Part shown: positions 48,786 to 59,509 of the stretch, piece by piece
Layout: the number at the start of each line of letters is the position of its first letter
Position numbering within the stretch: the first letter of the stretch is position 1
Assembly: GCA_020226215.1 (NCBI GenBank)
Contig: CM035227.1
Span: forward strand, 107,119,732-107,183,731
Direction of reading: 5' to 3'
DNA from: Sindora glabra
Lineage: Eukaryota > Streptophyta > Magnoliopsida > Fabales > Fabaceae
DNA: 64,000 nucleotides
Made by a program: the position numbers and the translations under genes
The notes under the pieces: model-generated
Seen by the model: only the letters and a program-made list of their open reading frames with translations
Databases searched by the model: none
Told to the model about the DNA's origin: nothing

Positions 48786-49110
48786 AGGGCTGTTTGGGTG
48801 TTGAGAATATTAAATGAAAAGTGTTTGTTCGCTTTCCTTCTTTCATCTTGTTCGTCTTCATATAATGGATAAAGGAGGAGAAAGAAGGATAAAGTTATTA
48901 CTTGATTTAGTTATAATTCTATTCTCATAGCCAAACAAAATTTTTTGACAACTAATTAAGGTGAATTGGATTTCAATATTCACTAATATTTAATTTTTCT
49001 GAATTGATTAAGGTAAGTTATAAGGAATATTATGAGAAGAAATTCTCAAAACTAATTGGAAGACCGTCAATATTTGACGAAGAGAATGAAGAGTACACAT
49101 TGATGAGATT
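48786..49110. other. Intergenic
   Basis: No gene or repeat recognised. Confidence 0.5.
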
Positions 49111-49115
49111 TAGAA
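49111..49115. repeat. Target-site duplication, left copy
   Basis: TAGAA directly before the 5' LTR; the right copy at 53089-53093 reads TAGAG, one mismatch. A 5-base duplication is standard for Ty1/copia. Confidence 0.65.
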
Positions 49116-49395
49116 TATTAGGAAAATCATATCATATTAATTATAGTAATTATTTAGGAGAATCATCTTAATTATGTTAATTATCTCATTATTGATATTT
49201 AAGAAATCTTGTACATATCATGATCAATCATGATCAATGCATATTGAGAATGATTCTAAGGACAGAAATCATGATCAATCATGATCAATACATATTAAGA
49301 AATTTTGAAAATTTATTTTCTTCATGACTTGTATATATTGTATTCATTTATTATTAGAATAACACACAAGATTACAACAATAATTATATTTGTTA
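49116..49395 (+). mobile_element. 5' LTR of gag-less Ty1/copia element
   Basis: 280 bases starting TATTAGGAAAATCATATC and ending AATTATATTTGTTA. It matches 52819-53088 with roughly ten percent difference by eye plus a 10-base indel that removes one CATGATCAAT unit. The usual TG..CA termini read TA..TA, as expected after C to T decay on both strands. It carried promoter and polyadenylation signals of the element. Confidence 0.9.
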
Positions 49396-49407
49396 TGGTA
49401 TTAGAGG
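49396..49407 (+). other. Primer binding site
   Basis: TGGTATTAGAGG directly after the 5' LTR. Copia elements usually have TGGTATCAGAGC, complementary to initiator Met tRNA; the differences here are a C to T change and the last base. Confidence 0.8.
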
Positions 49408-49615
49408 GGTAGGGTAACTTGATCGCTGCGTGATTATGGTTGGGCAAGACATGAAGAAGGCTAATGCCGCACAAATGTAGCAAGCTCACAGTATAACAGT
49501 TATGCAGATAGGGGAAGTCACTGATGAACGTGAATCCTTTTCTGAGCTAAACGATGATTAATGGATAGTCCTACTAAACATTCTTAGCAACCAAAAAAAT
49601 ATTACATCCACTGGT
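49408..49615 (+). pseudogene. Residual leader, gag deleted
   Basis: Only about 210 bases separate the PBS from the protease motif. Gag of Ty1/copia needs several hundred codons, so nearly all of it is missing. The element must have relied on proteins supplied in trans, or it lost gag after insertion. Confidence 0.75.
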
Positions 49616-49621
49616 AAGCAA

Positions 49622-49903
49622 GTGAAAAATTCTTGGTTGCTGGATACAGGGGCTTCAAATCATATAATAGGTGATATAAGTTTGTTAACAAATATAGTTG
49701 ATGTCTCACCTCTTCCTATTAGGCTACCTGATGAAAGAAATGCAATTGCAGACAAGGAAGGAACAATAAATTTTAGGAAAGGCCTAATCTTGAATAATGT
49801 GTTATATGTCTCCAATTTAATGTGTCATCTTATTTCTATCTCTCAATTGATATGTGACTCAAACTGCGCAGTCACTTTTTCTAATAAATTGTGTTTAATA
49901 TAG
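49622..49903 (+). pseudogene. Copia protease remnant
   Basis: An open frame of 93 codons reads SWLLDTGASNHIIGD, with the aspartic protease triad DTG followed by the copia-typical ASxH. Later LNNVLYVSNLMCHLISISQL marks the region after the protease. The catalytic residues are intact, but the frame ends with TAG at 49901, so no polyprotein can be made. Confidence 0.88.
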
Positions 49904-49989
49904 GACCACACTTCGAGGATAGTGATTAGTGTGGGTGAACAGCAAAATGGGGTCTATCATTTTCGTGCAGTGACCTTTGTCTAGGTGTG

Positions 49990-51295
49990 CAAAGCAAGTA
50001 GAACTGACTCCTTTACCATGTGGCATAAGCGTATAGGATATCTTGCAAGTCAAATAGTTAATTTACTTCCTAATATTCAAATTAGTGATAAACATGAGAA
50101 AGTTTGCAATTTTTGTTTGAGAGTTAAGTAAACAAGAGATGTTTTTATTCTAAGTTAAAATAAAGCCATCGAACCCTTTGATTTAATACATTATGATGTG
50201 TGGGGTGCTTATTGTATTCACTCTTCTTATGGTGCTTCTTATTTTTTAACCATTGTGGATGACTTTTCTGGTGCTATGTGGATTTATTTATTGGCAGAAA
50301 AAAGTGAAGTTAGGAATATTCTTAAAAAATTTTGTGCTATGGTGAACACTCAATTTAACAAGTTTGTGAAAATTGTGATAAGTGATAATAAAGTTGAATT
50401 TAAAGCCTTGAAATCCTATTTCATTGAACACAGAATAATTTATCAAACTTCCATGGTTGACACCCCTCAACAAAATGGCCATGTGGAGAGAAAACATAAG
50501 CATATTTTAAATGTAGCTCGAGCTCTCCGATTTCAAGGTAATTTACCTATTGAATTTTGAAGAGAATGTATTCTTACTGCAGGATACTTGATAAATTGCA
50601 CTCCTACTACTCTTCATAAAGGTAAAAGTTCCTATGAAGTGTTGTTTGGTAAGACCCTTATTTATTCTCATATTCACACTTTTGGGTGTTTGTGTTATGC
50701 CCACAATCGACCCCGCTAAAAGGACAAGTTTGGTGAGAGAAGTCGAAAATGCAATTTTGTAGGATATCCTTATGGAAAAAAAGGATGGCATCTTTATGAC
50801 TTGCAGAATAGGGAATACTTTGAGTCTCGTGATGTTGTGTTTTGTGAAAATGAGTTTCCTTTCATTGATCACTCCTATACAGCAAATAAATCTCATGCCC
50901 CCACACAGATCTTATGGAATGATAGATCTCCTTTCATTGATGAATCTAGCACAAGTATGCTTGGTGTAAGAGGGAGTGGTGAAGTTGAGGGACACATTGG
51001 GGAGGTACAAGAAGGAGGTTCGAATCCAAATCCCTCATATGAGAATGTTGTGTTAGCACCACCTATAAATGAACCTCTTGGTCGAGGTCACAGAGAACGT
51101 CTTCCACCAAGCAAGTTCAAAGATTATCTATGTCATACTGTGCATTGCATTAATGACCCCACTGCTAAGACATTCATTCCATCACAATCCTCAGGTACGT
51201 TATACCTTATTGTACACTATGTGACTTGTAGTAATTTTTCTATGAAACATAAACAGTTTCTTGTAGTAGTGACTTCTGGATATGAGCCATCTTGA
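49990..51295 (+). pseudogene. Copia integrase remnant
   Basis: The zinc-binding part reads MWHKRIGYLAS and later VCNFCLR; the second His of the HHCC finger is Tyr. The core gives HYDVWGAY (first Asp), VVDDFSGAMWIYLL-type text, ISDNKVEF (second Asp) and TPQQNGHVERKHKHIL (Glu), so the DDE triad is still readable. Stops occur near 50128 (TAA), 50158, 50558 (TGA) and 50717. The frame 50801-51295 covers the C-terminal part, with FESRDVVFCENEFPF and RERLPPSKFKDYL. The enzyme inserted element cDNA into the genome. Confidence 0.9.
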
Positions 51296-52440
51296 TTCTT
51301 AGACGTTGTTCAAGACCTCTTATGGCACAAAGCCATGAAAGAAGAAATAGATGCTTTAAAAAAGAATGACACCGAACATTAATAATACTTCCACCCAGAA
51401 AGAAAGCTATTGGTTGCAAATGGGTATATAAGATTAAATATAAATCAAATGGGATCGTAAAATGTCATAAGGAGAGACTAGTTGTTTAAGAAGATAGCCA
51501 AAAGAAGGAATTGATTATAATGAGACTTTTGCACTAGTCATAACGATGGTTACAGTTTGAACACTTTTAGTCGTTGCTGCTGCTCGATCATGAATACTAC
51601 ATCAGATGGACGTTCATAATGCTTTCCTGCATGGTGATTTGGATGAGGAAGTTTATATGCAATTACCTCTTAGCTTTTCTAGTGCAGATCCTGGGAAAGT
51701 GTGTAAGCTCCAGAAGTCCCTTTATGGCTTAAAACAGGCACCATAAAATTGGTTTGCAAAACTTGCTATTGCATTAAAGAAATATGGGTTCAAACAATCC
51801 TATGCCGATTACTCACTTTTCACTTATCATGAAGGGAATGTGATTTTAACTGTTCTAGTATATGTTAATGATCTCATTATTGCAGGGAACAATAAAGATG
51901 TGATTGAATGATTCAAGCAGTATCTTAGCACATGCTTCTATATGAAGGATTTTAGCTTTTTGAAGTATTTTTTAGGTCTTCAGGTGGCTTGAGGACCTCA
52001 AGGGTTTTTCTTGTGTCAACGCAAATATACTTTGGATATTATCTCAGAAACTAGATTGTTAGGAGCCAAACCGACCGGTTTTCCTTTTGAGCAAAATCAT
52101 GGATTAGCCTTTACTAATGGAGCTATTTTGGAGGATCCTGAGAAATATCGTCATCTCATTGGAAGACTTATCTATTTAATCATATCTCAGCCTGAACTTA
52201 GTTACTCTGTGCACACCCTAACTCAATTCATGCATTGTCCCCATTAGGAACATTAGGATGCTGCAATAAGGGTGGTTTGGTATTTGAAAGCTAATCTAGG
52301 ACAAGGGATCTTTCTTCGATTGGATAGTAATTTACAATCATATACTTATTGTGATTCTAATTGGACCAACTGCCCTCTTAGTAGATGTTCATTGATGAGA
52401 TATTTTATTTTATTAGGTCAGTCCCCTATATCTTGGAAAA
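51296..52440 (+). pseudogene. Copia reverse transcriptase remnant
   Basis: Pieces in two frames include KAMKEEIDALKKNDT, IGCKWVYKIKYKSNG, QMDVHNAFLHGDLDEEVYMQ, KLQKSLYGLKQAP and YVNDLIIAGN. The last is the active site, where the usual YVDD has changed to YVND (AAT at 51867-51869), which would abolish catalysis. Several stops are single-base changes from Gln or Trp codons. The connection region continues with CQRKYTLDIISE and YRHLIGRLIYL. It copied element RNA into DNA. Confidence 0.9.
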
Positions 52441-52811
52441 CTAAAAAATAGGTCACAGTTTCCCGTTCCTCAACAGAGATTGAATATAGATCTATGGCTA
52501 CTACAACTTGTGAATTGAAATGGTTTAAAACTCTTCTGGGTGACTTACAGGTACCACACCCTATGCAACTTTTTTGTGATAGCCAAGTAGCCATTCATAT
52601 CACAGCTAATCCTGTATTTCATGAACGCACTAAGCATATTGAGATGGATTGTCATTCCATTCGTGATGAAATCCAAGTTGGTAACATTACTACTATGCAT
52701 GTACAGACCTACAACCAGCTTGCTGATATCTTAACTAAAGCTCTCGGGAAGCAACAATTTAACTTTCTTTTGGGCAAGTTGGGCATTCAAGATTTTCATA
52801 CGCCAACTTGA
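52441..52811 (+). pseudogene. Copia RNase H remnant
   Basis: Reads VSRSSTEIEYRSMATTTCEL, then LFCDSQVAIHITANPVFHER, TKHIEMDCHSIRDEI and YNQLADILTKALG. All conserved blocks of copia RNase H are present and open from 52452 to the natural stop at 52809. It removed the RNA strand during reverse transcription. Confidence 0.92.
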
Positions 52812-52818
52812 GAGGGAG
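52808..52818 (+). other. Polypurine tract
   Basis: TTGAGAGGGAG directly before the 3' LTR, the usual plus-strand priming site of copia elements. Confidence 0.85.
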
Positions 52819-53088
52819 TATTAGGAAAATCATATCATATTAATTATAGTAATTATTTAGAAGAATTATCTTAATTATGTTAATTATCTCATTATTGATA
52901 TTTAGGAAACCTTATACATATCATGATCAATCATGATCAATGTATATTGGAAATGATTTTAGGGATAAAAATCATGATCAATATATATTAGAAAATTTTA
53001 GGAATTTATTCTATTCATAACTTGTATATATTGTACTTATTTATTATTGGAATAACACATAAGATTATAACAATAATTATATTTGTTA
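52819..53088 (+). mobile_element. 3' LTR of gag-less Ty1/copia element
   Basis: 270 bases matching the 5' LTR, with the same TATTAGGAAAAT start and TTGTTA end. It is followed by TAGAG (53089-53093), the right target-site copy. Confidence 0.9.
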
Positions 53089-53408
53089 TAGAGAAATATG
53101 GAATCGTAGATACCCAACAATGTCTATTGCAATCGTTCATAGTTTCCCTTGGTGGCTAGTGTTCTCTGCGATCCTCCCTATCCACTGCTGTCATCAGCGA
53201 GAACTCTCAACCTCCTCTTCCCAGTTACCTTACACAATGTGATTTTGTGTTGTACCCATAAATACAATCCAGCCTAATACCACACTATTATACGTTTCTC
53301 TAATTTAACATATTTTTGGGGTTATTATGTGATTTTTTATTAATCTTTTCAATAGATGCTAAAACCTGTTGACGCTACAACATGATAAAACGTGAGCCGT
53401 TAGATCGC

Positions 53409-53458
53409 TGGTGCAGCGCTACACCATTTTTTCAATGGAGCGTCATAGACGCTCCCAT
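53409..53458. repeat. Two adjacent GC-rich hairpins
   Basis: TGGTGCAGCGCTACACCA (53409-53426) is a near palindrome. GGAGCGTC, loop ATA, GACGCTCC (53437-53455) is a perfect 8-base stem. Both carry AGCGC or GACGCT text and lie near a GACGCTACAACATG motif (53370). Possibly a decayed transposon end. Confidence 0.7.
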
Positions 53459-53847
53459 GTTTGTGAGTTTCGGAAGGCTAACGTTATGGTACAAGCAAGA
53501 GAGATAGAACACAATTTGCTATAAATTCTTATTATGAGTGGCAGATAGCTCACGATTTGCACAATCTAGAATTGACAGTTGACACTATATATTTTGCTGG
53601 TCCTTGAAATTACATGTTATCTGCAACATTTTTGGTTAACTTCCGTCTGGTTATTGCTTCAATTGCATTGTGCATTTTTCCATTTGCAAAGCAATAAAGA
53701 TTCGCATAAAATAAGATTACTAATCGGAGTGCTCTGCCATTGATGATGTGTCTTCCATTTTCTAGAGACCCGATATTTTATCAGACTTACTACTTCGGTG
53801 ATTTTATCATTCCAAACCCTCCTATTATTATTGTTGGAAATTTTTTT

Positions 53848-53945
53848 ATAGTGGATTACAAATATAATAGTATATTAATTTATTATTAAATTTGATCATT
53901 GATTTATTATTATATGATATATTAAATTTAATTTTAAAAAATTAT
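53848..53945 (+). repeat. Dispersed AT-rich repeat, family 2
   Basis: Contains TTTTTATAGTGGATTACAAA, ATTATTAAATTTGATCATTG and ATGATATATTAAATTTAATT. Confidence 0.55.
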
Positions 53946-54701
53946 GTTTAATAAGATTTGATGGCTTCTCCTATTATCATTATATCTTTGAATATTTAGA
54001 AAAAAATATCCTGATTTTAAATAGGGGTATAAAATGAGCTCAACTAGCCTATATATATTTACTTAAAAAATAGATTAAATTTTGATTGTTTGATTTGGTT
54101 TATATCCATAATTTAGTTTAGGAAATTTGTAGTTTTAATTATGAGTTCGTGACTTAATTCTATTCAAACTAATTATCCAAATTTCGATTTATATAAGGTT
54201 ATGATTAAAATAGGTCAAATTTTAAATAGTTTTATCTATTTAAATCTATGGACCTATTAGTGTGATTCATAGAACATGGTCCATTTGATATGCCTATTTT
54301 TAAAATTTCATTTATTTCAATAAAAATATTTTTTTATAAAATTAATATTACAAAGAATTAAACCTTTTACAAAATTAAGTATTTTTATTATTAAATTATA
54401 TTTAATATATTAAAATTTATATTTTTAATTTTAATCAACTTGCTTTAAAATTAGAAAAGATAATATAATGATAAAATACTCAATTTCTTAGAAAGTTTAA
54501 ATTCTCATAGCATTATACTTTTTGTAATATATAACTATAAAATAATAAAATGAAAAATATTTTATTTATTTAATATTAAGTATAAAAAATTTGTAAAAAA
54601 TAAATTCTTCTTTTTTAAAGATGAATTTGCTTTTTTTTATTACTATAACTTCAAATATTATTTTGTTAAAATTACAAATAAAAACAATATATCATTCCTT
54701 T

Positions 54702-54704
<3 letters not shown>

Positions 54705-54770
<66 letters not shown>
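54705..54770. repeat. (AT)n microsatellite
   Basis: An alternating AT run of about 66 bases. Confidence 0.95.
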
Positions 54771-54775
<5 letters not shown>

Positions 54776-55485
54776 TTTATAAAAAATATTTTTTAACAAA
54801 ATAGTAATGATTATAATAATATTTCTATATCGAGTCACTTCCGATCACCAATGGAAAAATGCCTTAACAGGAAAAAGGTTACAGAAAAGTGCTAAAGAGG
54901 AGACTCCAACCTATTATTTTGAGACAGGAAGCCATTTACCCTTTTCAATAATTGATCTTCTTCATTAAATCAACCTGAAATCTTTTCATTAATACATCCT
55001 TTTCGCTGAATTAACAAAAGTGTGGAAAAAAAGTTTAATGATTGAATAAAGCTTTTCATTTCGACCGTGTAAAGGGTAGAAATTAATTCTATGCAGCCTT
55101 ACCTTTAGAGTAAGTAATTTTTTGACTTTATAAAAAAGAAATATTAGGTATAAGTAAAAGTAAATCATTAAATTTAATCTCAAAAGATTATGCCGACATT
55201 GAATTAATATGAGATTTAATATAGTTTTATTAAGTTAAATGTATTAAAGTTTTTAAAAATTAATTTCACCATATGAGTAAAAAAGTGAATATGCATTCGC
55301 GTATGGTATGAAAAAATAGTACACTTAATAAAAAATTACATGAGATTAGTACCGAGTTTTCAGTATTCATGTAATATTATAAATTTTTTCACTAATATGA
55401 TTGTAAATTTCCTTGTTTGTTTTATTTCTTTCATATTAGTATAATTTTAATCTTTCAAATAAATAAATGGTTAGAGTGTGATATG

Positions 55486-55771
55486 TAGGTTCTGTTTATT
55501 TTTTTCAAAGATATTTTTTTGTAATAAAATCTTATATTTTTCTTATATATAAATGAAGAAGTATTATGTGCATATGTATTTCATAATTAAAAAAATTAAT
55601 ACTTAAATTTATAATAGAGAAAGAAAACTACTTCCTCTTTTTAGAGAAAGTCACTTTCCATCAATTTTTTTTAAATTTAACATTAAATTAGTAAATATTT
55701 TTAACTATATTAATATTTTTAACTATATTTTTACTAAATATATTTTTCACCAAAATAAATTAAACCTTAAT
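55486..55771. repeat. MITE-like element, full unit in copy B
   Basis: The left end AGGTTCTGTTTATTTT and right end AAATAAATTAAACCTT are imperfect inverted copies. The interior is AT-rich and non-coding. The copy A counterpart is 1-250. Confidence 0.55.
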
Positions 55772-56049
55772 TTGTTTTAGTGAAAAATATGTTTCATAAG
55801 AATGAATAATCTTCATTATTAAATTTCTTATATTTGTAGTGATGAAGTTTAAAATAATAAAAAATTTGTTTAATATTATTAAAAATAGGAAAAAAAAAGG
55901 TCGTTCCTCATTATAACCATGCATTATTTTTTAATTATAATATACATACATATATATATATAAAACATAAAATTCCTTTATTTATATAGAAATAAATAAT
56001 ATTTTTTTTACCGAAAATATCATTTTGTAAAATAAATTGTGTTTAAAAA

Positions 56050-56051
<2 letters not shown>

Positions 56052-56081
<30 letters not shown>
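56052..56081. repeat. (AT)n microsatellite, copy B
   Basis: About 30 bases, against 19 at the paralogous site 509-527. Confidence 0.9.
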
Positions 56082-56085
<4 letters not shown>

Positions 56086-56099
56086 TAATGTGCGTTTTT

Positions 56100-56463
56100 T
56101 TCAGCAAATAAGTATCTGTATGAGATTTACCAAACGCTAGCTGGTAGTTTAACCAACCCAGTGGGAACATCCACTAAACAAAGCAGGAAACAGTAATCAC
56201 AACATCATATCATATAATAGGACGAATTAAGTCATCCTTTTCGCAGAATATAGAATCTTAGCATTATATATTCTCATTCACACATCGTCGTAGAATTCTC
56301 TGAACTTTCAATTTTCGGTTTTCATGGAATAAGTCTCATTTCTGAATTTATCAACAAACAATAACCTGAAATTTTATTCCAATTCACCGCGCTTAAGAAA
56401 GAGGGTTATGTTTAATTTGTTGACAGTGATTCTAGTGAAATATCATATAAACAGACATTATAA
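56100..56463. other. Conserved non-coding block, copy B
   Basis: Counterpart of 546-930. Its first roughly 95 bases are identical to copy A. Compared with copy A it lacks a short piece near 56340 (the GACCGCTAAGGTTTCAGTGG stretch at 791-810). Confidence 0.5.
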
Positions 56464-56479
56464 TAGTAAGTGGGAGCAT

Positions 56480-57945
56480 AGTTCGTTCTATAAATTATGC
56501 CTTACAAGCTAATTACATGTGGTGCAATAAAATATTTTTTATTAATTTTTTTATTTAATCAATTGTTAATTAAAAAATTATTTTTCTTTATCAATAATTT
56601 ATTCTTTGTTTATATTTGATAAATTCTAAAAATCAAGATTACTCATGAAATATAATTGTGCATAAAGATGATAATCATGAAATATATTTCTTACAAACTT
56701 AAATCTTATAATGCTCCTAGACATAAAATTATTAGGAATGAATACTAATAACTCAGATAGGCTAGTAGATGTCTTATTTCATAGACATTGATGTAATGAT
56801 ATTAATACATATATATAAGTGCTCATTAAATAAATAAGTCAACTAAATTGACAAATTTAAGAATTCTTATATAGATAAGTCAAATTGAAATTCTTATGCT
56901 TTGATGGTGCATAATTAATTCTTTGATTTAAGACATAATTGCAATCTTATGTATGATACATTATACTCAGTAGTGGAGCTACATGTATTCCAACATTGAA
57001 TTTTTTAAAATTCTATTTAAAATTATATATATAATTCAAAATGGCACACTATTTCGTAAATTTTATTTTTATTGAAAGATTGAAACATATTATCCCTACT
57101 GATCATTGAGTCTTGACCCTGCCATTAGTTATATTTTAATATTATTTTGATTTTTAGGAATCATTGAAATATTAATAAGGAATTTATTACTTTAAAAAAA
57201 AAGAGAATGTCCTATTTCTTGTGAATCATGACTTGGAAATACTTGGATAAGATGGAGTAAATTAGAAAAGAAGTTTTTTAAGTTTCACATAATGATGGAG
57301 TAAATTAGAAAAGAAGTTTTTTAAGTTTCACATAATAAATCATGAATTTTAGATGAGTATATAATAATTGAATGACTAAGACTCCACATCCTAAGTTCAA
57401 TTGAGATATTGTTTCATGAAAGAATTATATTGCATGATAATTGCAACTAAAAAAAGTTCATATTTATAATTCAAGTTAACTAATTTATGAATGTCTAGAT
57501 ATTACTTATGAATTTTGAGATTTTTAATTTATGAAATTAATTTTAAATATTAAATGAAAAATGTTTAACTTAATCATAACTCATTACTACTTTAATAATG
57601 AACTTAAACAGTCAAATACATAAAATCGAATATATCAATATTTATTTATTAAAAAATTAATTTAATTATGAAATAATTAATAATTTTATTATAAGATAAT
57701 TTATGAGAAAAGAAATAAATATAAATAGAGAATTTATTTATTTATTAAGATAATACTTCCTAAAAATTATTGATAAAAAGTGGAAGTTGATTATGTGAAC
57801 TCTAAGGTATGCATTACTTTCTCGACTGAAGTTTTAGAATACATATAATTAGTAAAGAGAAAATTGCTTTCATGATTTATATTAATGGATTGGACCAATT
57901 GCATGAATGGAAGGAAATTTAAATTAGATTTAAATTAAGTAAAAA
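56480..57945 (+). mobile_element. 5' LTR of decayed Ty1/copia element, copy B
   Basis: It starts near TTCTATAAATTATGCC and ends near GGAAGGAAATTTAAATTAGA. It matches the 3' LTR beginning at 62545. Borders are estimated. Confidence 0.7.
57251..57336 (+). repeat. 43-base tandem duplication, copy B only
   Basis: Two identical units start GATGGAGTAAATTAGAAAAG at 57251 and 57294. Copy A has one unit (1909). Confidence 0.95.
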
Positions 57946-58723
57946 AAGAAAGAAAAACCGATGTACATATCCGCGATGCACGTTCATACATCACTATTTA
58001 CAAATGGAGCCATGAAACCACGAATATTAGCGGAATCGTTATACTATTAGTATTTTCTATCTCCAATGTGGATGATGTTACATTACGATTTTGGATTTTT
58101 GAGGGAATAATTCAGCGCTTGCAGATGCACGTGAACCCACATTTTTCTTTGAGATGAAATTATTAATTTTATTCTTAAAATTATAATGTATTAATAAAAT
58201 AATTTTTTAATCCTTAAATTATATTGAATTGTTAATTTTATTTTTAAATAATTATTTTTATAAATATTTTTATTTCTCTATATAAATATTTAAAAATAAA
58301 ATTATTTTTATAATTTTATATAAAAAAGAAATTATTTTATAAACTATTAATTAAGAATGAAATTGAATATTTAATATAATTAAGAGAACATTTTGTTAAG
58401 ATCTAAGGGAGGAAATTGATTTCGTCTTCTATTTAGCTAATGAAAATTAGAAGAAAAATTTTTCATGTTGATTTTGATCCCATGAGATTTGAAACTCTCA
58501 TATAGAGTCATAAACTATATGATTTTAACGTGAATGGTTACATGTGAACCACTGCACCCACGTGAAATTTTTATTTTCTATAATTTCAGGCCCAACAATA
58601 TAATGTCAAGTCAATTTTGGCAATTTAATTTGAGATAAACAACAAATATAATTATCTCTTTCATGAATTATTTATATATTTGATGTATATAATTTATGTA
58701 ATTGACATAATATATTAAATAGG

Positions 58724-58724
<1 letters not shown>

Positions 58725-58776
<52 letters not shown>
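58725..58776. repeat. (AT)n microsatellite, copy B
   Basis: About 52 bases, against about 14 at 3358-3371 in copy A. Confidence 0.95.
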
Positions 58777-58778
<2 letters not shown>

Positions 58779-59094
58779 ATTTAATAATTTGTTGATTAAT
58801 GATAGGGTCGTACATTAAAATTTTTATAATATGGTTATGGCAAAATTTATTCAATAAAGAGGTCAAAAACATGTTTTTTTATATTGCAAGACAAATTAAC
58901 CAAATGAGATGAGAGTTTCTTTTATATATTTATTTGATAAAAATATTTTATTTACTTTTTATATATTTATTTCTTAAATATATATTTTATGTTATGTTTT
59001 TATATTTATTTGATAAATATGTATGCTCATTTGATGAGTATATTTATTTTATGTGATGAAATTGCATAATGGATGATTATGAGATATTCCATAA

Positions 59095-59118
59095 GTTATA
59101 TATATATATATATATATA
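59095..59118. repeat. (AT)n microsatellite, copy B
   Basis: About 22 bases, replacing a T-rich stretch (TTATATTCTTTTTTTAAAA) at 3690-3708 in copy A. Confidence 0.9.
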
Positions 59119-59398
59119 AATGAGGCTTGTGTTTCTCATTTTCTTTAATTATTCTATAATTGTATCTTTCTCTTTTCCTAATATGTACCTACCAATGACT
59201 GTGGACCAAGGTTCCTTATTTTATGAGATATAATTAGAATAGGATGTAGATAAAAAAAAATTTCCCTTGTCAAAAGAGTTGAGTAGAAAAGCATGGATGA
59301 AGGTTTATGTATGCATAGAATGCATATACAAAATTTTACAATCCGTAGGAATCATTTTTTGCTTTTACAACTTGTGTGAAAAGCTCATAATTATTTAT

Positions 59399-59401
<3 letters not shown>

Positions 59402-59491
<90 letters not shown>
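59402..59491. repeat. Long (AT)n microsatellite, copy B
   Basis: About 90 bases; copy A has only TATTATGTATATATGTATG at 3990-4009. Confidence 0.97.
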
Positions 59492-59495
<4 letters not shown>

Positions 59496-59509
59496 TCCAT
59501 GTTAGCTGA

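Larger units (their letters stand above)
53094..55485. other. Intergenic, no gene seen
   Basis: The stretch 53350-53470 has a mixed composition with small palindromes (separate entry). A family 2 repeat lies at 53848. The remainder is very AT-rich. The open frame 54989-55183 on the minus strand has no recognisable domain. Confidence 0.5.
57946..59500 (+). other. Untranslated spacer of copia element, copy B
   Basis: Counterpart of 2580-4040, with no gene. It contains three AT runs annotated separately; open frames reading tandem Tyr-Ile there are microsatellite readings. Confidence 0.55.

Noticed and set aside
51017..51032. GGTTCGAATCCAAATCCC resembles a tRNA B box.
   Set aside because: It lies in copia pol coding sequence with no A box or cloverleaf around it.
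58672..59509. Frames containing long Tyr-Ile repeats.
   Set aside because: They are translations of (AT)n microsatellites.
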